Assembly: GCA_005879255.1 (NCBI GenBank)
Contig: VBKY01000038.1
Location: forward strand, 1 to 64,000
Direction: 5' to 3'
Length of the DNA stretch: 64,000 nt
From: Deltaproteobacteria bacterium
GTDB taxonomy: Bacteria > Desulfobacterota_B > Binatia > UBA9968
Shown here one piece after another: positions 53,853-63,962 of the stretch (position 1 is its first letter; each line of letters begins with the position of its first letter). Both the position numbers and the translations under genes were made by a program. The notes under the pieces were generated by a model. That model was not told the origin of the DNA, did not search any database, and worked only from the letters and a program-made list of their open reading frames with translations.

Positions 53853-55109
53853 GTGACAGCCGATCTTGACATCCCTTCAGGCGGCCACACTCGCGGCCCG
53901 ATCCGCCCCTGGTCTTCGCTCCTGATTCGCGACTATCGTCTCATCTTCGTCACCATTCTCTGCGCCAACACGGCCAACCACATGCGCAATGTGGCGAGTC
54001 TCTACCAGGTCTACCAATTGTCGGGATCTTCGGTGCAGCTCGGTTTAGCCGGCTTCTTTCAGGCTTTGCCGTTTATCATCTTCGGCTTATTCGGCGGCGT
54101 GTTGGCTGACGCATCAAATCGCAAGAAGTTGATCGCGATCACGCATACGTGCAACGTGGTTCCCGGATTGGCTTTAGGAATTCTGACCATCACCGGAGAT
54201 GTCCAAGTCTGGCATGTCAACGCCCTCAACATCATTGCTTCTTCTTTGCAGGTGCTCGGCGGCCCGGCGCGCCAGGCCATCATCCCGAGTCTCGTGCCGC
54301 AGTCGCATCTTCTCAATGCTATCACCATGGCAACATTGCTGATGCAGGGAAGCCAACTCACGGCCCCCGTAATCGCCGGCTTTCTCATTGATTTATTCGG
54401 CGTTCAAGCTTCCTATCTTGCCGACGCAGCGCTGCTGCTGCCCTCGGTACTTTCCGTGCTGCTGATTCACGCCTCGGGCCAACCGCAGGGCGAGCGCAGA
54501 CAGATCCGCTGGCGCAGCTTGATTGATGGCTTCGAGTTCTTGTGGCACACGCGCATCATTCTGTCATTGTTGGTCCTGGATTTTTTTGCGGTGCTGTTCG
54601 GATTTTACCGTCCTATCCTACCCATCTTTGCTGACGTCGTGTTCAAAGTCGGCGCGCGTGGACTGGGACTTCTCTACTCCGCGCCCGCGATCGGCGCCTT
54701 GATCGGCTCCGCGATTTTGCTCTCGGTCGGCGATATCAAACGTAAAGGAGCCGTTTCGATCATCGCGACGCTCGCGTTCGCGCTAAGCCTGGGTTTTCTT
54801 GGGCTGTCAAAATCGTTCTGGATGGGATTGCTTGCCGTTGGCGCGCTGGGCTTTAACGATGCCATCAGCGTGGCGATTCGCCGGACAGTTGTGCAAATTC
54901 TCGCGCCCGACGACATGCGCGGACGGGCGACGAGCTTTCTAACTGTCTTTGCCCAAACGACGAACGGGATCGGCGCAGTTATCGCGGGGGCAGGCGCAGC
55001 GCTGCTCGGCGCACCCGACGCCGCGCTCGCGGGCTCTGTGCTGTGTGCGCTAACGGTTTTCGCAACTTGCTGGGCGCTTCCCCAGCTGTGGCGTTACAGA
55101 GCGGCCTGA
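53853..55109 (+). CDS. MFS transporter (EntS/MFS_3-like)
   Basis: This 418-residue protein from a GTG start at 53853 has about twelve membrane helices. Motif A lies after helix 2 (GLFGGVLADASNRKKL), and the C-terminal half repeats it weakly (GDIKRKGAV). The GSSVQLGLAGFFQALPFIIF and RDYRLIFVTILCANTANHM segments match the enterobactin-exporter-type MFS branch. The substrate is probably a drug or siderophore-like molecule, but it is unknown. An alternative ATG lies at 53982 but would remove helix 1. Confidence 0.8.
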   Translation: MTADLDIPSGGHTRGPIRPWSSLLIRDYRLIFVTILCANTANHMRNVASLYQVYQLSGSSVQLGLAGFFQALPFIIFGLFGGVLADASNRKKLIAITHTCNVVPGLALGILTITGDVQVWHVNALNIIASSLQVLGGPARQAIIPSLVPQSHLLNAITMATLLMQGSQLTAPVIAGFLIDLFGVQASYLADAALLLPSVLSVLLIHASGQPQGERRQIRWRSLIDGFEFLWHTRIILSLLVLDFFAVLFGFYRPILPIFADVVFKVGARGLGLLYSAPAIGALIGSAILLSVGDIKRKGAVSIIATLAFALSLGFLGLSKSFWMGLLAVGALGFNDAISVAIRRTVVQILAPDDMRGRATSFLTVFAQTTNGIGAVIAGAGAALLGAPDAALAGSVLCALTVFATCWALPQLWRYRAA

Positions 55110-55176
55110 CGACTATCCGAAACCGGCGTCCTGAATTTCGCGCGCGTCGGGAGTTCTCGCGAAGTCGTTGTGCTGC

Positions 55177-56457
55177 TCACGCGTGCGGCAACGCTTTGTC
55201 AAGCAAAACCGCCGTCTCTACCTCTTTGGTCTGAGGAAACATGTCGAAAGCTTGGATTTGGTTAATCCGATAATTTGCCGCGACGAATCGGTCGAGATCC
55301 CGCGCCAGACTGTGCGGCGCGCAAGAGACGTAAATCAGCTTCGGCGCTTCGAGCTCTAACACGGCTTCCATCGCCGCGGTCTGGACGCCCTGGCGCGGCG
55401 GATTCAAAATGGCGAAATCGATGTTCGGCAGCGTTCGCTTGATGTCCCGAAGCTTCCCGGCCGTATCGCCGGCGACGAAGCGGCAATTTGAAATTCCGTT
55501 GCGCCGGGCGTTTTGCTTCGCCGTTATTATCGCGAGTTCGTCATTGTCGATGGCCCAAACCCCATAGGCCTTTCTCGCGAGATAAAGAGAAATCGGCCCA
55601 ACGCCGCAATAAAGATCAACAACGGTTTCTTTGCCGGTTAGCCCGGCCCATTCATATACCTTGGAGTAGAGCTTTTCCGTGACGGCGGGATTCGCCTGAG
55701 AAAATACGCCAGCGGGGAACACCAAGTTGAAACCGCCGATCCGTTCGAGAATCGTATCGCGCCCGGACAGCGTGCGGTACCTTTCGCCCCAAATGACATT
55801 GCCGCGTGATTCATTGACGTTCTGAATCACTCCCGTGACAAAGGGAAATTTACGCTGCAGGGAACGCGCCAATTGCTCGCCTTGCGGCAACGAAGCATGC
55901 CGGCTGATCAGCGTCACGCTGACTTCCCGGCGTGCGAAGCTGTAGCGCATGTCGACATAACGAAGATCCCCGCTGTCGCTGCGCTCGTCATAGGGCAAAA
56001 TGCCCAGCTCAAGCACCTTGCGCTTGAGATAGCGAATCAATTGGTTCACCGGTCGTGGGTGAACCGGGCAGGACGATATATCGATGACCCGATGACTCCC
56101 CGGCACGTAAAGGCCGATCGCGACGTCGTTGCGATTTTTCCGCACGACGACCTTCACCCGACCACGATAGCCCAGCCGCCGTGGCGACGGAGTAACCGGT
56201 GGAACTTCTAGGGCCGCGAGCGATGGAAACGCGGCGAATGCTTCCCTCACGATGTCGCGCTTACGCGAAAGTTGCTCGGGATAATGAACGTCGACGAATG
56301 GGCAGCCGATGCAGTGCGGATAGTGCGGACATGGTGGCCGATACGGATCCTCCGGGCGCGCCTTTAGGGCAGGTTGCTTTGAGTCACCGCGCCACCCAAG
56401 CTTTTCTCCATATCGCGAAGCCGGCATCCCTCGCACCGGTTTTCGATCATTCTCCAA
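55177..56457 (-). CDS. RlmD-type 23S rRNA (uracil-C5)-methyltransferase
   Basis: This 426-residue protein has the [4Fe-4S] cysteines near the N-terminus ([10 protein letters not shown], 43-52, plus Cys131 in SSCPVHP). The SAM-binding site is [16 protein letters not shown], the target motif is [11 protein letters not shown], and the catalytic Cys is in [18 protein letters not shown] domain is not obvious. The family methylates U1939 or U747 of 23S rRNA (TrmA/RlmD/RlmC). Its first codons overlap the YjbQ gene by 11 bases. Start codon alternatives exist but the domain is complete. Confidence 0.85.
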   Translation of the reverse strand: MENDRKPVRGMPASRYGEKLGWRGDSKQPALKARPEDPYRPPCPHYPHCIGCPFVDVHYPEQLSRKRDIVREAFAAFPSLAALEVPPVTPSPRRLGYRGRVKVVVRKNRNDVAIGLYVPGSHRVIDISSCPVHPRPVNQLIRYLKRKVLELGILPYDERSDSGDLRYVDMRYSFARREVSVTLISRHASLPQGEQLARSLQRKFPFVTGVIQNVNESRGNVIWGERYRTLSGRDTILERIGGFNLVFPAGVFSQANPAVTEKLYSKVYEWAGLTGKETVVDLYCGVGPISLYLARKAYGVWAIDNDELAIITAKQNARRNGISNCRFVAGDTAGKLRDIKRTLPNIDFAILNPPRQGVQTAAMEAVLELEAPKLIYVSCAPHSLARDLDRFVAANYRINQIQAFDMFPQTKEVETAVLLDKALPHA

Positions 56458-56866
56458 TGATCTTCACCAGCACTCGCTTGCGTCGCCGGCCATCGAACTC
56501 ACCGTAAAAGATTTGCTCCCACGGACCGAAATCCAATTTACCGTCGCTGATCGCCACCACGACTTCGCGTCCCATTACCTGCCGTTTTATATGCGCGTCG
56601 GCGTTGTCTTCTCCCGTATCGTTGTGGCGATACTGCTTGATCGGCTCATGCGGAGCCAGTTTCTCGAGCCATGCCGTGTAATCATGGTGCAGTCCCGATT
56701 CATCATCATTGATAAAAACTGACGCGGTGATATGCATGGCGTTGATTAGCGCCATCCCGTCTTTGATACCGCTCTCGCGAATGCATTCCTGTACCTGGTG
56801 CGTGATATTGACGAACGCAATCCGGGTCGGCGTGTTGAACCAAAGCTCTTTGCGATAGCTTTTCAC
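56447..56866 (-). CDS. YjbQ/UPF0047 family protein
   Basis: This 139-residue protein has the complete UPF0047 pattern: [60 protein letters not shown] and [16 protein letters not shown]. YjbQ has thiamin-phosphate synthase side activity in E. coli, but its main role is unsettled. GGAGCCGTG precedes the ATG. It is co-transcribed with the methyltransferase, overlapping by 11 bases. Confidence 0.9.
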   Translation of the reverse strand: MKSYRKELWFNTPTRIAFVNITHQVQECIRESGIKDGMALINAMHITASVFINDDESGLHHDYTAWLEKLAPHEPIKQYRHNDTGEDNADAHIKRQVMGREVVVAISDGKLDFGPWEQIFYGEFDGRRRKRVLVKIIGE

Positions 56867-56984
56867 GGCTCCGCTCCTTGACCGTTTGATCTATGACGCA
56901 GGAGTTTATAGGGATATCAGATGTCCGTCATACTAGCGACGCCCAGAATAAATTAAACAAAGCTCCCATACATACTGGACGCAC

Positions 56985-57024
56985 GATTTGAACGTTTTGA
57001 AAGGCTTGAATCTTTTGAACGATC
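56985..57024. repeat. CGTTCAAG-type repeat, inverted orientation
   Basis: TTTGAACGT, TTTGAAAGG, CTTGAATCT and TTTGAACGA follow one another. These are the reverse complement form of the repeats at 531, 9325, 28030 and 63876. It lies just before the carboxyltransferase gene. Confidence 0.45.
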
Positions 57025-57040
57025 ATCCGTCGGAGGCAAG

Positions 57041-58516
57041 ATGAGCGACGAAGTCCGTTTTATCGACACCACGGTGCGCGACGGCAACCAAAGTCTGTGG
57101 GCGCTCAACATGCGGGTCGGCGCGATGCTGCCGGCAGCTGAGCACCTCGATCAGGCCGGTTTTGAATCGATGGAGTTCTTCGTCAGCGTCATGTTCAAAA
57201 AATATGTCCGCGAACACAAAGAGAATCCCTGGTCTTGGATACAAGAAGGCACCAAGCGCATTAAGAAAACCCGCCTGCGCTATCACGGCGGCATGCACAG
57301 CGCGTTCGAGAAAACGCCGCACGCCCTCCTCAAGCTCTTGGTCGAGCGCCTCGTGTCATATGGTCTTACATTGACGCGGACTTCGAACTGTTGGAACGAC
57401 TACAGCGTGTTCAAAGAGGAGATCGCCGATCTCAAGAAAGTTGGCATGGACACCGTAGCAAATCTGATCTACTCGGTCTCGCCACGCCACACGGACGAAT
57501 ATTACGCGAAAAAGGCCGAGGAAGCCGCGGCAGCTAAACCGTGGCGTATCTGCTTCAAGGATGTTGGCGGGCTTTTGACGCCCGCGCGCGCGCGAACTCT
57601 GATCCCGGTCGTCCTAAAAGCCGCCGGCGATATCCCGGTCGAGTTTCACGCCCACTGTAACAGCGGTCTGGCCCCGCTCAATTATCTCGAAGGCGTCAAG
57701 CTCGGCATGCGTATCTTGCACACGGCCACGCCGCCCCTGGCGAACGGCTCTGCTCAGCCGTCGATTTTTAACATCGCCAGTAATTTAAAGGCTCTCGGAT
57801 ATACGCCTGCAATCGACTTGAAGCCGCTCGCAGCCGTGGAGAAACATTTCACCTATGTCGCCAAAAAGGATGGCCTGCCCATCGGCAGGCCCGTTGAATA
57901 TGATTACTCCTTATACCAGCACCAAGTGCCCGGGGGCATGATCTCCAACATGCGCCACCAACTTAAGATTGTCGGCATGGAACACAAGATGGAAGCCGCG
58001 CTGGAAGAATCCGGGCGGGTGCGCGCCGAATTCGGTTACCCGATCATGGTCACGCCGCTCTCGCAGTTCGTCGGCACCCAGGCCGCCATCAACGTGATCC
58101 TCGGCGAACGCTACAAAGAAGTCCCGGACCAGGTGATCCAATACGCTCTCGGCATCTGGGGCAAAGAGGCGATCGAATTTATGGACCCGAAGGTCCGCAA
58201 TAGGATCCTTGACCGTCCTCGCGCCAAAGATTGGAGCCGTTGGGAACAACCGGAGCCGACGCTTCACGAGATTCGCCAGAAGCACGGCGCAAGTGTTTCT
58301 GACGAAGAACTGATCATCCGCTACTACGCCGGCGCAGATTATGTGAATGCGCTTGGCGACGATGGCAAGCCACGGGAATATCTGGACGCCACGCAGCCAC
58401 TGGTAAAAATGATCGAACAACTGAGCAAGCGCAGGGAATCGAACCAGGTGTATATTCAACGGCCCGGATGCACCATCAGGATGGAACGGCGCAGTTTGCC
58501 GACAACGAATACTTGA
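57041..58516 (+). CDS. HMGL-like carboxyltransferase (pyruvate/oxaloacetate type)
   Basis: This 491-residue protein has the DRE-TIM carboxyltransferase signature: TTVRDGNQSLW (11-21) with the metal Asp, and EFHAHCNSGLAPLNY (~205), giving His and Asn ligands. FKDVGGLLTPARAR carries the usual carbamylation-type region but the Lys is in FKDVGG. The C-terminal extension matches the oxaloacetate decarboxylase alpha/transcarboxylase 5S module. There is no biotinyl domain at the end, so if it is a decarboxylase it must use a separate carrier. GGAGGCAAG precedes the ATG. Confidence 0.8.
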   Translation: MSDEVRFIDTTVRDGNQSLWALNMRVGAMLPAAEHLDQAGFESMEFFVSVMFKKYVREHKENPWSWIQEGTKRIKKTRLRYHGGMHSAFEKTPHALLKLLVERLVSYGLTLTRTSNCWNDYSVFKEEIADLKKVGMDTVANLIYSVSPRHTDEYYAKKAEEAAAAKPWRICFKDVGGLLTPARARTLIPVVLKAAGDIPVEFHAHCNSGLAPLNYLEGVKLGMRILHTATPPLANGSAQPSIFNIASNLKALGYTPAIDLKPLAAVEKHFTYVAKKDGLPIGRPVEYDYSLYQHQVPGGMISNMRHQLKIVGMEHKMEAALEESGRVRAEFGYPIMVTPLSQFVGTQAAINVILGERYKEVPDQVIQYALGIWGKEAIEFMDPKVRNRILDRPRAKDWSRWEQPEPTLHEIRQKHGASVSDEELIIRYYAGADYVNALGDDGKPREYLDATQPLVKMIEQLSKRRESNQVYIQRPGCTIRMERRSLPTTNT

Positions 58517-58557
58517 GCCGCGGCGATTTTCTTGAACGCTCGAACGCGGCGCCGCGA

Positions 58558-59199
58558 CTACGGATCTTCGCCTTCGGTTCGTCCGTCCGGCGCGAGGTGA
58601 CTCACGTCGCCCCAGGTCAGGAGAAACCAGTTTCCTTCTTCGTAGGCGAAGATATTGAGCCCGGCATTGGTGAACTCGAAACGGCGCGGCGCATTGAACG
58701 GAATCGAAAAGGTGTGCCGGAAGAGCCCGCTGATAACTCCGCCATGCGTGACCACGACAATCGTCTCTCCCAAATGCTTTGAGCCAATTTCATTTAAATA
58801 AGCAATGTTGCGCGCCACCTGCTGCCTCACGCTTTCTCCACCGGGAATGACATAATCCGGTCCAAGGCTGCGGTGCAGCTTGTACTCCTCCGGATGCTTC
58901 TGCTTGATTTCCTCGCCGCTCAATCCTTGGAAGATGCCCAGATGCCGCTCACGCAATCGCGGATCAGTGATGATCTCATGCCCTGTCACGCTCGCTACCT
59001 CTTCGGCCGTTTGAACGGCGCGACCGAGATCACTACTGTACAGCGCCGTGAAACTCTCCCGCGCCAGCCGTTGCGCCAAGGCTTTCGCCTGGGCCATGCC
59101 CTTTTCTGTCAGCCGACTATCGAGATTACCTTGGCGAATGCTCTTGATATTCCATTCCGTCTCACCATGACGGACGATGATCAGTTGGGTACGTTGCAT
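58558..59199 (-). CDS. Histidine phosphatase superfamily protein (phosphoglycerate-mutase-like)
   Basis: A 213-residue protein with the RHGETEWN motif (10-17; catalytic His11), the second His in VVVTHGGV (~150), ALYSSDLGRAVQTA and RERHLG. This is the pattern of CobC/GpmB-type phosphatases. The length is normal and all residues are present. Convergent with the carboxyltransferase gene, it has no clear pathway partner here. Confidence 0.85.
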   Translation of the reverse strand: MQRTQLIIVRHGETEWNIKSIRQGNLDSRLTEKGMAQAKALAQRLARESFTALYSSDLGRAVQTAEEVASVTGHEIITDPRLRERHLGIFQGLSGEEIKQKHPEEYKLHRSLGPDYVIPGGESVRQQVARNIAYLNEIGSKHLGETIVVVTHGGVISGLFRHTFSIPFNAPRRFEFTNAGLNIFAYEEGNWFLLTWGDVSHLAPDGRTEGEDP

Positions 59200-59367
59200 T
59201 GACTTTGAACCCGTTAAAATCCCTTCTCCCGTGCAACATCCATTTTGTCGTTGATCTTGTCAACGTCCGGCGATGGAATTGCGGTTTTGCCATATCACGA
59301 TTTCTGCTTGTCGATAATCTGACTCTCTGCTATCCAAAAGTAAAATTTTTCTATTATTCGTAGCACT

Positions 59368-61690
59368 ATGCCTAAAGATAGACCCCACATGCAATCTGCG
59401 CTTCGGGTCATTGGTCATTCCGTGACGCGGGTCGACGCACACGCCAAGATCGCCGGCGCGGCCGAGTTTTCCGCCGACCGGTTATCGTCAAAACATCTTT
59501 TGCATGGAAAAACGCTGCGCAGTCCCCATGCTCACGCCGAGATCCTAAGCATCGACACCTCGAAGGCCGAAGCGCTGCCAGGAGTGCGCGCTGTGATTAC
59601 CTACCACGATGCCCTGGTAAATCCCTTTGAAGCTGGCGATTCCACGCCGACTCAGGAACCCATCGCACCGGTTTACCTGCTCAATCGAACATTACGGCAT
59701 GTCGGCGATGAGGTGGCGGCCGTTGCCGCCGACACCGAAGAAATCGCCGACGAAGCGTTACGGTTGATTCAGGTTGAGTATCGTTCCCTGCCCTTTGTAC
59801 TGGATGCGGAGTGCGCTCTCGAACCCGACGCGCCGTCCGTTCGCGGCGGGACAAATCTCGCGGGCAAAGTACCGATTGAATTTTTCCGCGGCGACATCGA
59901 TCGCGGCATGAGGGAAGCCGAAATAATCGTCGAGGAGACCTACCGCACGCAATCCACCAGCCCCGCTTGCCCTGGAGCCGCGCTACAGCCTCGCCTGGTG
60001 GGATGGCGATAAACTCACGGTTTGGAAAGCCAGCCGCAATGTTTACGGCGACCGCGAAAAACTCGCCAAAATTTTCGCCCTGCCGCACGATCAGGTGCGG
60101 GTGATCGCGGCATACCTGGGCGGGGGATTCGGCAGTAAAGATGAGACGCGGTTGGGACCGATCACGGCGCTGCTCGCTCGTAAAGCGGGCAAGCCCGTGC
60201 GCATGGGCTACACGCGCGAGGAAGAACTGGGTTACGGCAAATGGCGCCACGCGACGACCACCCGCATCCGCATGGGACTCAAACGCGACGGCGCCATCAC
60301 GGCCATCGACGCCACCAGCGCGCTCAACACCGGCCCCTACGCTCCGGGCTACGGCGTCGCCTCCCGGCTGGGCCACGGTCTCACATATCTTTACACCTGC
60401 CCGAATGCCCGCTTCGTCGGCAAGGTCGCTTATACCAACAGCCCGGTCGCCGGTTCGTACCGGGGGCTCGGCGCGCCCCAGGCGCACTTTGCGCTGGAGT
60501 CGTTCGCCGACGAAGTCGCTGAAAAGCTCGGCATGGACCCGCTGGAATTTCGCCTGTGCAACTGCGTTCGCCCCGCAGGTCAACCCGGCGCGCGCATGAC
60601 GCCGCTTGACAGTCTCATCCCGGCACAACCCATCGAAGGCGGCGTTCCCTTCTCCAGCAACTACTTAGCCGAATGCCTCGAAGAAGGCGCCGCGCGAATC
60701 GGCTGGAAGCCGCGTCCCGACGGCCCGCGCAAGCGCATGGTCGATGGCAAATACCGCGGCATGGGCATGGCTGCGTGTATTTACAAGACGGGTCAATCGC
60801 AGTCCTCCGCCGTCGTTAAAATGAAACCGGATGGCAGCGCGGAATTGTTGATGAGCATCACCGAGATCGGTCAGGGCGCCTGGACAATTCTTCGACAGAT
60901 CGTCGCCGAAACTCTCAGCGTTAATTTTGAAAGCGTTCACGCGATTTTTGCCGACACCGCGATGACGCCGTTTGCGCACAGCACTTCCGGCAGCACCACG
61001 ACTTTCACATCAGGATTGGCGGCGCACCAGGCTGCGGAAAACGCCAAGCAACGTTTGCTGGAAAGCGCCGCGAAACTGCTAGAAGTGGAGCCGGCGCGCT
61101 TGGCATTGGGCGATGGATTCGTCGCAATCGCCGATACACCCGACATAAAAATCCCCGCGAGTCATGTCATCCGACGCCAACCGGACCAGACGATTGTCGG
61201 CGAAGCTAAACTGCGCGCCGGCAGCAAGACGCATATCATCAATTCCTTTGCCGCCCATTTTGGCGAGGTCGAAGTCGACCCAGACACCGGTGCCGTTCGC
61301 GTCTTACGCTACGTCGCGGTGCATGACTCCGGCCGCATCATCCACCCCGAAGCCGCGCGCGGCCAGATCATCGGCGGAGTCGTCCAAGGCCTCGGCTACG
61401 CGCTGATGGAAGAGATCCCGATGGATCCCGACACCGGCGCACCGCTGACCTTGAATCTCGATTCGTTTAAGATTCCCAACCTCCTTGATACTCCGCCCAT
61501 CGAAGCGGTATTGATCGAGCACCCCGATCCCATCGGGCCCTACGGCGCCAAAGCACTCGGCGAACCGCCGCTCGTGCCGGTGGCCGCGGCCATCACCAAC
61601 GCGGTCTACGACGCCACCGGCGTGCGCATCCGCGATTTGCCCATCACCTCGGAAAAAGTTCTAAATGCAATGCGTAATCAAAGGCGTTAG
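59368..61690 (+). pseudogene. Xanthine dehydrogenase-family molybdopterin subunit, frameshifted
   Basis: From ATG 59368 the N-terminal Ald_Xan_dh domain reads KIAGAAEFSADRLSS, TLRSPHAHAEIL and AVAADTEEIADEALRLIQVE, and runs to ~59960. There the frame shifts (in the run ACCAGCCCCGC). The next frame continues LALEPRYSLAWWDGDKLTVW, with the molybdopterin part AYLGGGFGSKDE, GSYRGLGAPQAHFALES and the final KALGEPPLVPVAAAI with the catalytic Glu. A single base change would restore a ~774-residue protein. No small or FAD subunit genes lie beside it, which is unusual. A sequencing error is possible. Confidence 0.8.
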
Positions 61691-61908
61691 GGCTCTCGGA
61701 GATTACCGAAATGCCGCTCGCTCACGGCCGGAGTTATTCATAGGCCGAGAACAGCGGTGACGCACCACGTGAAGATACGATGATAACTAGATCTTTGCAG
61801 GTGTGGCGTTTTGGGGCGAGACGAAAACACCAAACTAAATATCAATCTCGCGAAAGCACATCACGAGATAAGACTCTATTAAAGGGAAACTATCCAGGGT
61901 TGCTTTTG

Positions 61909-62598
61909 TCAATTCAGCTTGCGTGGTGAGATCTCATCGTCTGAGTTTATCGGTCCGGCCCCCAACCGAAGTAAATTGACCAGCATCTCTTCCCGATCTT
62001 CGAGCTTCGGCGCTTCCAGCAGTGCTTGCTTTTCCGCCGGATGAAATGGCAATGACACCCCCAGTAGATTGACTAATTCAAGGTCGGAAAACTTTTCGGC
62101 TTGCTCGGTTTTCACCTGCATGCCGTGGGCTTTGCCGTAAGTCGCCAGCGCTTCGAGAATTGCGTGCCGGTCGCAGTTCCAGCCCTGCGCTAAGTTCGCA
62201 TCCGGAAACTCGTGATATTCGGCCCTAACGCGGCGGTAACCGCGCTGCAGTCCCAGCTCTTCCGTAAGACGAAACCGGTTAACGCCCTTCAGCTCGACAA
62301 AAAAACGGCCATCCGGAAGCTTTTCCCACTTGTCAATGTAACCGGCACAGCCCACCTTGTATAAATCCGGAGCAAGATTTTCGCCGCCGGGTCCAGGACC
62401 ACGATTATCGTCTTGCGGCACGTACGGTTGGATCATGCCGAAAATTTTATTCGCCTCCAGCGCATCTTCAACCATCGCACGATAACGCGGCTCGAAAATA
62501 TGAAGCGGCAGCACAGTGCCCGGTAAAAGCATTACGCCAGTCAATGGAAATACCGGCAGGATCTCCGGCAGTGCCATCTGTGGAACAGTCATCGCCAT
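61909..62598 (-). CDS. LON substrate-binding-domain protein
   Basis: A 229-residue protein that consists of the Lon N-terminal domain only: LPEILPVFPLTGVMLLPGTV, LPLHIFEPRYRAMVEDAL, IDKWEKLPDGRFFVELKGVN and RFRLTEELGLQRGYRRVRAE. No AAA+ or protease domain follows. Such stand-alone proteins (e.g. YcgB-like/Cereblon-type) are common and of unsettled role. The start is preceded by AAGGAAATC. It lies alone on its strand. Confidence 0.85.
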   Translation of the reverse strand: MAMTVPQMALPEILPVFPLTGVMLLPGTVLPLHIFEPRYRAMVEDALEANKIFGMIQPYVPQDDNRGPGPGGENLAPDLYKVGCAGYIDKWEKLPDGRFFVELKGVNRFRLTEELGLQRGYRRVRAEYHEFPDANLAQGWNCDRHAILEALATYGKAHGMQVKTEQAEKFSDLELVNLLGVSLPFHPAEKQALLEAPKLEDREEMLVNLLRLGAGPINSDDEISPRKLN

Positions 62599-62776
62599 GA
62601 TGATTTCCTTGTCATGGATTTGTTATAGGGCAACCGATCTGACCGGTCAAGGTGACATCCGAAAAGGCAGGAATTACCTGCGTGAAAGGCTCTTGCAATC
62701 TTCGCAGTGCGTATTTAGTTTAGCAAGAATCAGGTCGATTTGGAAAATCCAATCTCACAGTTGAGGTAAGCAAACG

Positions 62777-63208
62777 ATGGCGGAATTTGTGCCGATGGAG
62801 ATCGATAGAGCGGCAGAGTTCCTCAAGAACAACCACTGGGGCGTCTTAGCGACTCGGCGGAAAGATGGCCAACTACAAATGTCGCCGATCACAGTTGGGC
62901 TGGATAGCCAAGGGCATGCGATCATCAGCAGTCGGGAGACTGCTTACAAGGTGAATAACTTGCGCCGCGATCCGCGCGCGTCAGTTTGCGCCTTCACCGA
63001 CAGCTTTCACGGCGAGGGATGGGTACAAGTCAGCGGCAGCGCGGAGATCATTTCTCTCCCGCGCGCTCTGGACACGCTCGTCCACCTGCAGCGCCAAGCC
63101 TATGGCGAACACAACAGCTGGCCCGAGTTTCACGAAAGAATGGTGCGCGAAAAACGTGTGATCATTCGTATCACGATTGAAAGCGTCGGTCCGAAGGTGC
63201 GCGGCTAG
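62777..63208 (+). CDS. PPOX-class F420/FMN-dependent oxidoreductase
   Basis: This 143-residue protein (MAEFVPMEIDRAAEFLKNNH) is an intact relative of the broken gene at 4263. Conserved blocks are GVLATRRKDGQLQMSPITVG, TAYKVNNLRRDPRASVCAF and HERMVREKRVIIRITIESVG. These form the split beta-barrel that binds flavin or F420. Enzymes of this type reduce or oxidise small organic molecules, often with F420 in these lineages. It is probably co-transcribed with the AlgH-type gene 18 bases downstream. Confidence 0.85.
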   Translation: MAEFVPMEIDRAAEFLKNNHWGVLATRRKDGQLQMSPITVGLDSQGHAIISSRETAYKVNNLRRDPRASVCAFTDSFHGEGWVQVSGSAEIISLPRALDTLVHLQRQAYGEHNSWPEFHERMVREKRVIIRITIESVGPKVRG

Positions 63209-63226
63209 ACCGATTATTGCCAGCAC

Positions 63227-63871
63227 ATGAAACGCGATCGTTTAATCAGGACGTGCATAAGACTGCGGCAGCCAGTTGTGCTGTACGGGTTGATGATCGT
63301 AGCTGTCGCCTGCGCTGGAATCGACATTACGGCTGCCGCCGATCAGGATCGTTTCATCACCGGTCAATTGCTCGTCGCGACGCCCGAGATGAAAGACCCG
63401 AGGTTCGCCGAAACCGTCATTTATATGGTGAAGCATGACGCGGACGGCGCCTTTGGGCTGGTTATCAATCGTCCGATGGCGAAGGGCCCTTTTGAGGACC
63501 TTCTCAAGGGTTTTGGCACGGAGATCAACGACGCGAAGGGCGAGGTCGTCATCCATTATGGCGGCCCGGTCAGCATGCAACAGGGCTTCGTGCTTCACAG
63601 CGATGACATCACCATCGAAAGCTCGATGAAGGTGGCAAATGGAATAGCTATGACGGCGGACGTCAAGATGATAGAAGCGATGGCGCGAGGCAAAGGACCA
63701 ACGCAGTCGCTCGTGATGCTCGGCTACACAGGCTGGGCGTCCGGACAATTGGAGATGGAGTTAAAGGCAGATTCTTGGTTCGTCATTCCTGGTGACAAAT
63801 CGCTAGTCTTCGGTAAAGACGCCGACGAGAAATGGCGCGAAGCGATGGACAAGCGGCAGATTCCGCTGTGA
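63227..63871 (+). CDS. YqgE/AlgH family protein with an N-terminal signal
   Basis: This 214-residue protein carries the UPF0301 pattern: GQLLVATPEMKDPRFAETVI, GAFGLVINRPM, VIHYGGPVSMQQGFVLHSD and GYTGWASGQLEMELKADSW. Typical members are cytoplasmic and begin at the ATP-motif equivalent. Here a ~38-residue hydrophobic leader (PVVLYGLMIVAVACAGIDIT) precedes it, suggesting a membrane-anchored or periplasmic form. No clear alternative start removes this segment. The function of the family is unknown. Confidence 0.8.
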   Translation: MKRDRLIRTCIRLRQPVVLYGLMIVAVACAGIDITAAADQDRFITGQLLVATPEMKDPRFAETVIYMVKHDADGAFGLVINRPMAKGPFEDLLKGFGTEINDAKGEVVIHYGGPVSMQQGFVLHSDDITIESSMKVANGIAMTADVKMIEAMARGKGPTQSLVMLGYTGWASGQLEMELKADSWFVIPGDKSLVFGKDADEKWREAMDKRQIPL

Positions 63872-63875
63872 GCGT

Positions 63876-63932
63876 AAACGATTGGAACAGTTCAAGTCGT
63901 TCCAGCAGATCCAATCGTTCAAGCCGTTTAAA
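63876..63932. repeat. CGTTCAAG-type repeat
   Basis: AACGATTGGAACAGTTCAAG, TCGTTCCAG, CAGATCCAAT, CGTTCAAGC and CGTTTAAA follow one another after the AlgH-type stop codon. This is the same repeat type as four other intergenic sites. Confidence 0.5.
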
Positions 63933-63962
63933 AATACTTAGAGCTGTCGTCCAGGAGAAATT

